From DATFVJ01 sp963820395 (lineage in GTDB: Bacteria; Actinomycetota; Actinomycetes; Streptosporangiales; Streptosporangiaceae): a stretch of 64,000 nt of DNA. The translations under genes and the position numbers were made by a program. The stretch covers positions 33,393 through 97,392 of the forward strand of contig CAWGAE010000031.1 in assembly GCA_963820395.1 (NCBI GenBank). Direction: 5' to 3'. The notes beneath the pieces are model-generated. The model did not search any database. It was not told the origin of the DNA and was given only the letters and a program-made list of their open reading frames with translations. Shown here piece by piece: positions 54,671 to 62,531 of the stretch; the first letter of the stretch is position 1; each line of letters starts with the position of its first letter.

Positions 54671-54763
54671 CCGGCGGCGCAGCTCGGTGCGAAGCAGCTC
54701 CGAGGTGGAGTAGCTTGCGGGCAGGTTCCGGTGTCCGAGCCTGAGCGCCGCGTTCGCGCGTGC

Positions 54764-55384
54764 CTACCTGGCGGGCCGGGCGACGGCGACGAACTCGTTG
54801 TGCGGGAAGATTTTGCCGGTAATTCGCGGAAATGGGAACGAGTACTTGCGCGTGGTGATGAACCCGATGGCCGTCGCCAGATCCGCCAGGCCGTCGAAAT
54901 CGACGAACCGCACATGGGTTTCGTCCGTTCGGAACCCGGCCTCCTGCGGTGTGATGAAGACGACCCGTCCGTCGGCCTTGAGGTATGCCAGGTAGTCCCT
55001 CAGGAGGCCGACCGCGGCGTCGCGGTCCATGTGCTCGACGACATGAGCGAGCAGCATGGTGTCATAGCTCGCCGGGCCGCAGTCCGCCGACGCGAGGAAC
55101 TCCTCCGGCGTGTAGGCCGTCAATCCGTGGGAGCGGGCGACCGCGATCGAGTCGATGTTGTGGTCGACACCGACCCCAGCCGCGCCGAGATGGTGGAGGT
55201 TGCGCCCGATTCCGCAGCCGACGTCGAGCGTGCGGCCCAGGCGGAGCCTGCGGATGTTCCACCGGTACGGGGCCTGCACGTCGATGATCTGCTTCCACCG
55301 GGCGGATCGGAGCCGGACGAGCCGGTCGGTATAGCCCGCGTTCGCCGTGGGTCCTGCCGTGTCACGTGCCTGCCCAGGACTCAT
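54764..55384 (-). CDS. SAM-dependent class I methyltransferase
   Basis: 206 residues. Motif I LDVGCGIGRNLHHLGAAG at about 53-70, the acidic end of strand β2 in GVDHN, and motif IV YDTMLLAHVVEHM. Homologues include methyltransferases acting on sugars, lipids or small metabolites. It is transcribed against the two membrane-protein genes that flank it. Substrate unknown; context suggests a glycan or lipid carrier. Confidence 0.87.
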   Translation of the reverse strand: MSPGQARDTAGPTANAGYTDRLVRLRSARWKQIIDVQAPYRWNIRRLRLGRTLDVGCGIGRNLHHLGAAGVGVDHNIDSIAVARSHGLTAYTPEEFLASADCGPASYDTMLLAHVVEHMDRDAAVGLLRDYLAYLKADGRVVFITPQEAGFRTDETHVRFVDFDGLADLATAIGFITTRKYSFPFPRITGKIFPHNEFVAVARPAR

Positions 55385-55533
55385 CGCGCTGATCTGCTCC
55401 AGGTAATTCGGCGGAAGCGCAAAGTAATCCTGCTGCGCGGTTTACGGCGGATTCGTCCGCCTTGAGGCCGATCCGAGGTGTCTACTTTGATCATATGTTA
55501 CCGTCGCCGACCCACTGTGGCCATGGGTGTGCA

Positions 55534-55545
55534 AGCTAATCGGTA
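55534..55545 (+). promoter_or_regulatory. Shared 12-mer upstream of membrane paralogue 2
   Basis: Second copy of AGCTAATCGGTA, 91 nt before the ATG of paralogue 2. Beyond the 12-mer the two upstream regions agree only loosely, which favours a kept functional site. Confidence 0.4.
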
Positions 55546-55636
55546 CTCTGGTCATTTGTGGTACGAGCGCCTGCTCAGTCGAGGCAGTTGAATGTGCAGT
55601 GCGCTCGCTCATATTCCCGGGTAATACAGGAAGACG

Positions 55637-57289
55637 ATGCCCGTACACGATCCGGCTGAGACAGCCGAGCCCACCCAGCCCCAGCTCACCGGGCTGCAGT
55701 CCACCGGGCCCCAGCCCACCGGGCCCCAGTCCACCGGGCAGTCCACCGGGCCCCAGCCCACCGGGCCCCAGCCCACCGAGCCGCGCACGGAGCAGGCGCC
55801 AGGGCCGGCCGTCAGGCTGCGGCCTGCCGGTCACCGCGGGCTGCTCGGCGCGGTGACTGAGCGGATGACGCGCTGGCGGGTGCCGCTCGCGACGTACGTG
55901 GCGTGCCAGCTGATCTTCTTGTGCTGGTGGGCCGCCTTCTATCCAGGGCTCGGGAATCGCGACACGATCACGTACGTGCTGCACGTGACGACGGGGCCGT
56001 GGGTGAACAACCACTCGGTGCTCTACGACTCGATGGTCTGGCTGAGCCTGCACACGACCGGCGATCTGGGCGCGCTGACGTTGCTGCAGACCGTCGCGAT
56101 GTCGGCGGCGCTTGCCTACACCGTGGTCGCCTTCCGTCGCCTCGGCGTCCCGGGGTGGTGGACCGCGGTGGCTGCGGTCGTGGCGGCGGTGCTGCCGCCG
56201 CTGGGGTCCTTTGTGGTCTTCATCTGGAAGGACGTGCCGTTCGCGATCTGCGCCTACCTGGTAGTGCCCACCGTTGCGCAGCTGATCTCGCTGCGCGGCG
56301 GTCCGGGCTGGCGCAGCGACCGCAAGGTGAACTGGCTGGTCGCCGCCCTGGGGATGGAACTGCTTGGGGTCTGCCTGTTCAGGAACAACGGCTTCCTGAC
56401 CGCCGGAGTTGCCGCGGTCTTGCTGGTGGTGCTGTTGCCCGGGATCCGGGCCCGGCTCGCCGCCACCGCGGCAGCGGTGATCTTCGCAACTTTTGTCCTC
56501 AATTATGCGGTGTACCCTGCCGTGGGCATTCAGCAGGCGCCCTCGTCGCTGATTCTCGGCCCTGCCTATGCGGACATCGCCGTCGCCTATGCCGACCGGC
56601 CGTCAAGCTTCACCGCGGCCGACAAGGCGTTGATGCAGCAGGTGACTCCGCTCGCAGCGTGGAAGCAGATCGCGAACTGCTACGACTCGGACACAACGAC
56701 GTCCGCCCCGGGCTTCATCCATCGCGCCAGCGTATTGAGCCATCAGTTCTTCTCGCTGTGGCTGCGGGTGCTCGGGCGCTCGCCGGATCTGATTCTGGAC
56801 GCTCGCGTTTGCCGCGGCTCCATCGCATGGCTCGTCTTCCCAAGCTCGCCATCCGCGAGGGTGAACCACTACTCGTCTTACATTCCCGCCAGCCTGTTCG
56901 GCGCGGCGAACCTCCCGAACGTGCGTAACAACCCTTACCGGGCGGATCTCGCCACCCGGCCGCTGTCGAGCCCGCTGAACACCACGGCGAAATTCCTCCG
57001 CCGCGCGAGCGAGGTGCCGCAGCTTGAGTGGCTGCTGTGGCGCGGCGCAACCTGGTGCTACATTGCCTACCTGGTTGTCTGGGCGGTGGCGAGGCGACGC
57101 AGGAACTGGGCGCTGCTCGCCTTGGCTGCCATCGTGGTGGGGCAGCAGTTGACCGTGCTCGTCGATATTCCGACCCAGGCGTTCCGTTATATGGCGTCCC
57201 CGCTGTACATCGGCATCATGCTGCTGCCGCTGTTCCTCGCGCGCGGGCGTGCCGCGCCAGCGCCGCCTCGGGTCTTGAAAAATTCCTAG
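55637..57289 (+). CDS. Polytopic membrane protein (DUF6020-like), paralogue 2
   Basis: 550 residues. The N-terminal 50 residues are a low-complexity cytosolic tail from 15-bp repeats (QSTGP/QPTGP), then the same helix pattern as paralogue 1: YPGLGNRDTITYVLHVTTGP, HSVLYDSMVWLSLH, GPAYADIAVAYADRP, NCYDSD. ATG at 55637 after AGGAAG. Conserved acidic loop residues suggest a GT-C-type transferase. The pair probably arose by duplication with the methyltransferase gene between them. Confidence 0.72.
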   Translation: MPVHDPAETAEPTQPQLTGLQSTGPQPTGPQSTGQSTGPQPTGPQPTEPRTEQAPGPAVRLRPAGHRGLLGAVTERMTRWRVPLATYVACQLIFLCWWAAFYPGLGNRDTITYVLHVTTGPWVNNHSVLYDSMVWLSLHTTGDLGALTLLQTVAMSAALAYTVVAFRRLGVPGWWTAVAAVVAAVLPPLGSFVVFIWKDVPFAICAYLVVPTVAQLISLRGGPGWRSDRKVNWLVAALGMELLGVCLFRNNGFLTAGVAAVLLVVLLPGIRARLAATAAAVIFATFVLNYAVYPAVGIQQAPSSLILGPAYADIAVAYADRPSSFTAADKALMQQVTPLAAWKQIANCYDSDTTTSAPGFIHRASVLSHQFFSLWLRVLGRSPDLILDARVCRGSIAWLVFPSSPSARVNHYSSYIPASLFGAANLPNVRNNPYRADLATRPLSSPLNTTAKFLRRASEVPQLEWLLWRGATWCYIAYLVVWAVARRRRNWALLALAAIVVGQQLTVLVDIPTQAFRYMASPLYIGIMLLPLFLARGRAAPAPPRVLKNS

Positions 57290-57491
57290 CCCGCGGCATT
57301 CCTAGCCCGCGGCGGCCTCGGCTGGTCATGGGCATCCTTGTCGCATTCCAAGAGTTGCCGGGGGATGCGGGGCACGCGGGCGTGCCTCGCCAGCGCCGCG
57401 CCGCGGGTCTTGAAATTTCCTGGCCCAAGGCGGCCTCCGCTGGTCACGGGCAGCCTTGTCGCGTTCCAAGAGATGGCGGGGGATGCGGGGC
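57241..57491. repeat. Two imperfect copies of a ~120-130-bp unit
   Basis: Copy 1 (57241-57374) includes the last 49 bp of paralogue 2 and CGGGTCTTGAAAAATTCCTAG; copy 2 (57375-57491) repeats it with changes. The remaining gap to the helicase gene holds the 14-bp array at 57557. Confidence 0.7.
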
Positions 57492-57556
57492 GCCGCGCGA
57501 CGGGGCCGGGCAGCCGGGCCACCGGCGGGTTCGATGAGTCGTCGCAACTTGGCTGG

Positions 57557-57626
57557 CAGGGCTGCCACGGCAGGGCTGTCACGGCAGGGCTGTCACGGCA
57601 GGGCTGTCACGGCAGGGCTGTCACGG
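57557..57626. repeat. 14-bp tandem repeat, five copies
   Basis: Unit CAGGGCTGTCACGG, five copies (the first with one change) and a partial sixth, between the convergent membrane-protein and helicase genes. Confidence 0.92.
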
Positions 57627-57684
57627 CAGGGCCTGGTTCAAGTTCGACCCGGGGCCCGCCCGCACCCTGCGCTCACCGCAACCC

Positions 57685-59265
57685 TCAATGACTGCGTCGG
57701 TGCCGTCGCCGCCGGCTGCGCGGCTTGTCGTTTCCGTCAGCTGCCTGACGCGTCGCGGCAGGGCGGGCCGTTGCCCCCTTGCCCGTGCCGCCTGGTGTAC
57801 CTGGTTCCGCGGCGGAGCCGTTCAGGATGGGCCGGCCGGAACGCGTACGGTGCCTGACCCTCGTGCGCTTCGCGCCAGTCTCGCGCGGACGTGCGGCGCG
57901 GGTGCGCCCGGTTTCCCCGATGTCCTCGACTGCCTCGGCTTCAAGCCCGGCGCGCCCGCGCATCGCCTTTGGCAGCGTGCCCGTGGCGGACCGCGGGATT
58001 CGCAGCTCGGCGTAGAGCTGCTCCGAGGTGGAGTAGATCTCCGCGGGTTCCGGCTGTCCGAGCCCGAGTGCGGCGTCGATCAGCTTCCAGCGCTGGAGGT
58101 CACGCCAGTCGGCGAAGGTGACAGCGACGCCGCATCGGCCGGCCCGGCCGGTACGGCCGATACGGTGCAGATAGGCCTTGTCGTCTTCGGGGCACTCGTA
58201 GTTGACCACATGGGTGACATCGTCGACGTCGAGCCCACGAGCGGCGACATCGGTGGCCACGAGCACATCGACCTTGCCGCTGCGGAATGCCCGCAGCGCG
58301 CGCTCCCGCTGCCCCTGGCCAAGGTCTCCATGCACCGCCGCGACCGCGAAGCCGCGGTCCGTCAGCGCACCTGCCACCTGGTCCACCGCACGCTTCGTCT
58401 GGCAGAACACCATGGTCAGACCGCGATCTTCGGCCTGGAGAACGCGCCCTAGCACCTCGATCTTGTCGAGGTGGTGGATGCGGAACACGTGCTGTTCGGT
58501 GCTCGGCACCAGTTGAGGTGCATCATGCTGCTCGGCCCGCACGTTCATCGGCTGGCGCAGGTACCGGCGGGCGAGACCGACGACCTCGCCCGGCATGGTC
58601 GCCGAGAACAGCATCGTCTGCCTTGCCGCCGGGATGAGCTGGAGAATGCGCTCGATGTCGGGCAGGAAGCCCAGGTCAAGCATCTTGTCGGCCTCGTCGA
58701 GCACGAGGGCCTCCACGCGGGAGAGCACCAGGTGGCGCTGCCTGGCAAGATCCAGCAGCCGGCCAGGAGTGCCGACGACCACATCGACGCCAGCCTGGAG
58801 TGTCTCGATCTGCGGCTCGTACGCGCGGCCGCCGTAAACGGTGAGCACACTGGCGCCCTGAGACGTGACGCCGCCGCCGAGTGCCATCCTCGCGCCCGCG
58901 GCCTCTATGTCACCGGCGACCTGGATGGCGAGTTCGCGTGTCGGCACGATGACGAGCGCGCGCGGCTCGCGGGCTCTGCGCACTTCGTCGGGGTCAAGCC
59001 GGTGCAGCAGTGGGATGCCGAAGGCGAGCGTCTTGCCGGTTCCGGTTCTGGCCTGGCCGATGATGTCGTGGCCGGCAAGCGCGATCGGCAGGGTGAGGGA
59101 CTGGATGGGGAACGCGTAGGTAATTCCCCGCGCGTCAAGCGCATCGCAAATCGGGTCCATGACGCCGAGTTCGCGGAATGAGGGAGGCTGTAGCTCCGCG
59201 ATACTCCGGTCGTCCGGCATGCTTTCATCTGTCAGGGTGTTGCTTGTCAGGGCTTCCGCCTCCAT
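57685..59265 (-). CDS. DEAD-box RNA helicase (RhlE-like)
   Basis: 526 residues. Helicase motifs in order: Q motif (FPIQSLTLP), I ARTGTGKT, Ia PTRELAIQ, Ib TPGRL, II DEAD (VLDEADKML), III SAT, then domain 2 with GLTMVFCQTK, V ATDVAARGLD and VI HRIGRTGRAG. A basic C-terminal tail of about 100 residues (KPRSRRRRHRRSH) likely binds RNA. The frame opens at 59394; the ATG 59265 fits the family better. Role: RNA unwinding in ribosome assembly or mRNA decay. Confidence 0.93.
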   Translation of the reverse strand: MEAEALTSNTLTDESMPDDRSIAELQPPSFRELGVMDPICDALDARGITYAFPIQSLTLPIALAGHDIIGQARTGTGKTLAFGIPLLHRLDPDEVRRAREPRALVIVPTRELAIQVAGDIEAAGARMALGGGVTSQGASVLTVYGGRAYEPQIETLQAGVDVVVGTPGRLLDLARQRHLVLSRVEALVLDEADKMLDLGFLPDIERILQLIPAARQTMLFSATMPGEVVGLARRYLRQPMNVRAEQHDAPQLVPSTEQHVFRIHHLDKIEVLGRVLQAEDRGLTMVFCQTKRAVDQVAGALTDRGFAVAAVHGDLGQGQRERALRAFRSGKVDVLVATDVAARGLDVDDVTHVVNYECPEDDKAYLHRIGRTGRAGRCGVAVTFADWRDLQRWKLIDAALGLGQPEPAEIYSTSEQLYAELRIPRSATGTLPKAMRGRAGLEAEAVEDIGETGRTRAARPRETGAKRTRVRHRTRSGRPILNGSAAEPGTPGGTGKGATARPAATRQAADGNDKPRSRRRRHRRSH

Positions 59266-59404
59266 TATAAGGCCGGCTCTGCGGCCCCGTGGTGCTGTCG
59301 GCCGTCGCTGCCGCCCCCTTCCGTCTTCCGCGCCATCAACGGGCGGCGAAGACGGCCTGTCCGGGCAATAGCCGACTGAACGTGTCTTGACCAATGCTAT
59401 CGGT

Positions 59405-59431
59405 CACTGCACGGTATAACACCGTCCAGTG
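59405..59431. promoter_or_regulatory. 11-bp inverted repeat upstream of the helicase gene
   Basis: CACTGCACGGT, 5-nt loop, ACCGTCCAGTG: one mismatch in 11 pairs. It is 140 bp upstream of the helicase start and 133 bp after the DUF3107 stop; could be an operator or a terminator (no T run). Confidence 0.45.
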
Positions 59432-59563
59432 AGCCTAAATTCCGATCAAGAGCCGTTCACAGTGTAACCGAGTGGCGGCGGGCGGGCGGGCCGATGACTC
59501 CGGGCCCGGTGACCCGCGGCCCGGCGGGCGGGATGTCGCCACTCCACTCGATCAGTCGGCCGG

Positions 59564-59794
59564 TCAGATTGTCGTGCCGAACCCGACCCTGCGCGGCTCG
59601 GCACCGGTGAACTCGATATAAGCGATCTTTTCTGCCGGCACCAGAACCTTGCCGCCCTTCTCGGCGGCCAGGGTGAATATCGCACCGTCGGCGCTGAGCG
59701 CGGTGGCGAGGTCGCGCTCGATCTCCTCGGCGGGCGTATCGGTCTCCACGACGAGCTCGCGCGCGACTGACTGAATGCCGATCTTGACTTCCAC
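59564..59794 (-). CDS. DUF3107 family protein
   Basis: 76 residues, VEVKIGIQSVARELVVETDT at the start and KVLVPAEKIAYIEFTG near the end, a near-complete match to the small actinobacterial DUF3107 family (TB9.4 type). GTG at 59794 has AAAGGAG upstream, so the longer frame from 59947 is rejected. Function unknown. In mycobacteria, from memory, it is also next to a TetR gene and an rhlE gene. Confidence 0.92.
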   Translation of the reverse strand: MEVKIGIQSVARELVVETDTPAEEIERDLATALSADGAIFTLAAEKGGKVLVPAEKIAYIEFTGAEPRRVGFGTTI

Positions 59795-59906
59795 ATGGCT
59801 CCTTTCGGCGGATGTTGCCGCGCGCTCCATCGCCAGGGTAGACCCGCCAGCCCGCTCACCGTGACGCCCGCAGCGGGCTACGCGACCGGCGAAACGGCCG
59901 GTCGCG

Positions 59907-60530
59907 TCAGCTGGTCCGCGGCCATCCGCTGATACCCCGCCAGGCAAGCCGGGCCAAAAGCTGCTCAGCCACGTCCTTCCTGATGGACCGGTTTGTCCTC
60001 AGCCAGTACCTGGCGCTCACCTGGGCCATGCCGACGAGACCCATGCCAATTAGGTGCGCCTCGGCGTCGGAGATCCCGGCGTCCACGCGGACAACCTGGC
60101 TGATCATCTCAGCGCAGTCCCGCAGGGTGCGTTCGAGCCGCGCCCGTACGGCGGGTTCGTTGCTCAGGTCGGACTCGAAGACGAGCCGGAACGCCTCGCC
60201 CTCACCACCGACGAAGTCGAAGAATGCGCCGACAGTCGCGGTCACCCGCTGCTTGTTGTCGGTGGTGGACGCGAGCCCCTCCCGCATCGTGGCGACAAGC
60301 TCGTCCGCGCTTTCGTCGAGCAGCGCGAGATAGAGTTCAAGCTTGCCCGGGAAGTGCTGGTACAAGACTGGCTTGCTGACGCCGGCCCGTTCGGCGATCT
60401 CGTCCATCGCGGCAGCGTGATAACCCTGCGAGACGAAAACCTCCTGTGCCGCTCTCAGCAACTGGCGACGCCTGGCCGGCCGTGGCAGCCGCGTGCCGCG
60501 CGGGCGAGCATCTGGGGTTGCGGTCAACAC
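59907..60530 (-). CDS. TetR family transcriptional regulator
   Basis: 207 residues. N-terminal HTH: RRQLLRAAQEVFVSQGYHAA then MDEIAERAGVSKPVLYQHFPGKLELY, the classic TetR pattern. The C-terminal ligand domain carries FDFVGGEGEAFRLVFESD and ISDAEAHLIGMGLVGMAQVS, as in the Rv3208-like group. GTG start at 60530. Transcribed with DUF3107 downstream. Confidence 0.92.
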   Translation of the reverse strand: MLTATPDARPRGTRLPRPARRRQLLRAAQEVFVSQGYHAAAMDEIAERAGVSKPVLYQHFPGKLELYLALLDESADELVATMREGLASTTDNKQRVTATVGAFFDFVGGEGEAFRLVFESDLSNEPAVRARLERTLRDCAEMISQVVRVDAGISDAEAHLIGMGLVGMAQVSARYWLRTNRSIRKDVAEQLLARLAWRGISGWPRTS

Positions 60531-60674
60531 ACACTCCGATGGGTAGCGCCATCTCTTCGACTCACAGCGGGCCTTTGCCGTGTCGCGGTAATCCTACTGC
60601 CCGGTAGCCGTGCTGGTCACCGGTAGGCGCGATGGCCAACGGGCCGGATCGCTGGCGCCACACAGACGCAGCGA

Positions 60675-60854
60675 TCAGCGGTAGTCGTCCTCGTCGAGGT
60701 CGACTGTGCGCACTTGTTCGGCAGTATCGGCCTCGTCGGCGTCTAGCGACATCTCCCGCGGCCAGTCCTCGCGCTCGGCGTCCTCGCCCGGGCGGACGCT
60801 GTGGTCCTGCTCGATGGCATCGTTGACCGGCGCCTCCATGCCCTTCTCGGTCAT
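60675..60854 (-). CDS. Small acidic hypothetical protein
   Basis: 59 residues from ATG 60854, with AGGAGGG upstream. About one third Asp/Glu (SLDADEADTAEQVRTVDLDE). No family recognised; the strong ribosome binding site and gene-like composition support it. Confidence 0.6.
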   Translation of the reverse strand: MTEKGMEAPVNDAIEQDHSVRPGEDAEREDWPREMSLDADEADTAEQVRTVDLDEDDYR

Positions 60855-61220
60855 CAGCGACCCTCCTTGTCCGGCTGGGAGCCCGCAGGGTGCCGGTTCC
60901 TTGCCGGTTAGCCTACGGCGAAAACGCGCGCTCGGGCCCGTCGGCGCGCGGCGGCGCATCGCCGTGGCAATCACCGCCGCGCCGGGCGGGAATACCGGCG
61001 GCGCCTCGAGATTTCCGCCAGGCTATCCGGCCGGGGATCAGGCTGGCGCGGCGGCTGCGGCGGGCCCCGCCCGTAAGATCCCCCGCTTTCCAGCCGGCGC
61101 GCGGTCCGCCGTCACTTCCCACCGTCGGCATGGGTACAGCCATCAAACATATTGTCGATAACGGAGTTATGGGCAAGTATGGACTGATGGGAGGTAGTGC
61201 CAGACGGGTAGGGAACGGCC
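60855..61220. other. Divergent intergenic region upstream of ku
   Basis: About 365 bp between the acidic-protein gene and ku. GC-rich first half, AT-richer last 100 bp (around 61140-61175) where a ku promoter is expected. No repeat or RNA gene seen. Confidence 0.4.
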
Positions 61221-62111
61221 ATGCGCAGCATCTGGAAGGGCACGATATCGTTCGGCCTCGTCACTATCCCGGTGAAGCTCTACGCGGCCACCGAGCAGCG
61301 TGACATCACGTTCCGTCAGGTCCACCGGGCAGACGGCGGCCAGATCAAGTTCAAGCGGGTCTGCTCGGCCTGTGGCGAGGAAGTGCCTTACGCGGATGTG
61401 GCAAAGGGCTATCCGCTGCCGAGCGGGGAGATGGTGGTGCTGACGGATGACGATCTCGCCAGCCTCCCGCTGGCTAGCGGACATGCAATCGAGGTGCTCC
61501 AGTTCACGCCGGCCGACCAGATTGACCCCATTCTGTTCGCGAAGGCCTATTACCTTGAACCGGAGGCTGTCGGCGTCCGCCCGTACGTGCTGCTGCGCAC
61601 GGCGCTTGAACAGTCGGGGCGGGTTGCTGTCGTAAAGGTCGCCTTGCGGCAGCGCGAGTCGCTCGCGACGCTCCGGGTCACGGATGGTGTCTTCGTGCTT
61701 GAGACCATGCTCTGGCCGGACGAGGTACGTACCCCTGACTTCCCGTTCCTTGCCGAGGACATCGGCGTCCGTGCGCAGGAACTGAAGATGGCAAGGTCTC
61801 TGATCGACACGATGACTGGCGATTTCGACCCATCCGAGTTCCGCGACGAGTACCGCGAAGCGCTCGAGCAGCTGATCGAGGCGAAGATCAGCGGGCAGCA
61901 GGCGGTCCGGCCGCCCGAAGCGCCCGGCGAAGCCGTACCGGCGGAAGATCTTATTGCTGCGCTAAGGGCGAGCGTCGAGGCGGCGAAGGCGCGTGATGGC
62001 GGGGACGCCGGCCCGGGCAGCGGCGCGGCGGCGGCGCCGGGCCAAGCGCAAGAAGGGCGACGTCGCGGCCACCGGTGGCGGCCGACCTTAGCATGGCACC
62101 TTCCCGCATGA
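61221..62111 (+). CDS. ku: Ku DNA end-binding protein; likely +1 frameshift near the C-terminus
   Basis: Bacterial Ku homodimer subunit for non-homologous end joining. MRSIWKGTISFGLVTIPVKLY starts the ring domain; CSACGEEV and LLEGV-like conserved blocks follow, ending at EALEQLIEAKISG. The frame as given ends at 62111 in an Arg-rich tail. Shifting by one base near 62035 instead gives RAKRKKGDVAATGGGRP and a stop at 62091, a Lys-rich tail as typical of Ku; corrected length 289 residues. No ligD in the window. Confidence 0.9.
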   Translation: MRSIWKGTISFGLVTIPVKLYAATEQRDITFRQVHRADGGQIKFKRVCSACGEEVPYADVAKGYPLPSGEMVVLTDDDLASLPLASGHAIEVLQFTPADQIDPILFAKAYYLEPEAVGVRPYVLLRTALEQSGRVAVVKVALRQRESLATLRVTDGVFVLETMLWPDEVRTPDFPFLAEDIGVRAQELKMARSLIDTMTGDFDPSEFRDEYREALEQLIEAKISGQQAVRPPEAPGEAVPAEDLIAALRASVEAAKARDGGDAGPGSGAAAAPGQAQEGRRRGHRWRPTLAWHLPA

Positions 62112-62531
62112 CCCCACTCCCAGCGCGGGGGCAGCGCGTGACCGCCACTTCCAGCGCGGGGCAGCGCGTGGCGGCCCGGCCGGGCTGAACCAGCGGTCCG
62201 CTGAGCCGTCGCGGCGCGCGCGTTGGATCCGCAACCAGGCATGGGCGTTTCGGGTCCAGCTCCTGGCCGTATCCGCACCCGGCCGCGCGGCGTGGGACGG
62301 CGGCGGATCCCGGGAATGCGGTAGCCGGACGTCCGGGTTTAGTACTGCGGGACCGCTGTTCCCGCCGCACTGGTATTGCTGGACTGGTATCGCTGGTTCT
62401 GCACACCGGGCCGCTGCACTGGTATTGGTGCACTGGTATTGGTGCACTGGTATTGCTGCACTGGGTAGCGGGGCTGGTCCCACGTGCAGGCGCAGAACCG
62501 AGCCAGCCCCGTAGAGCGGAAAGAGAGCAAC
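62112..62531. other. Gap between ku and moeZ with degenerate 14-bp repeats
   Basis: About 420 bp. The right part (62370-62468) consists of repeats of TGCACTGGTATTGG (three nearly perfect units at 62415-62456, older copies to the left). No gene recognised. Confidence 0.6.
62415..62456. repeat. 14-bp tandem repeat, three copies
   Basis: Unit TGCACTGGTATTGG; third copy ends in GC. Partial copies on both sides. Confidence 0.88.
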
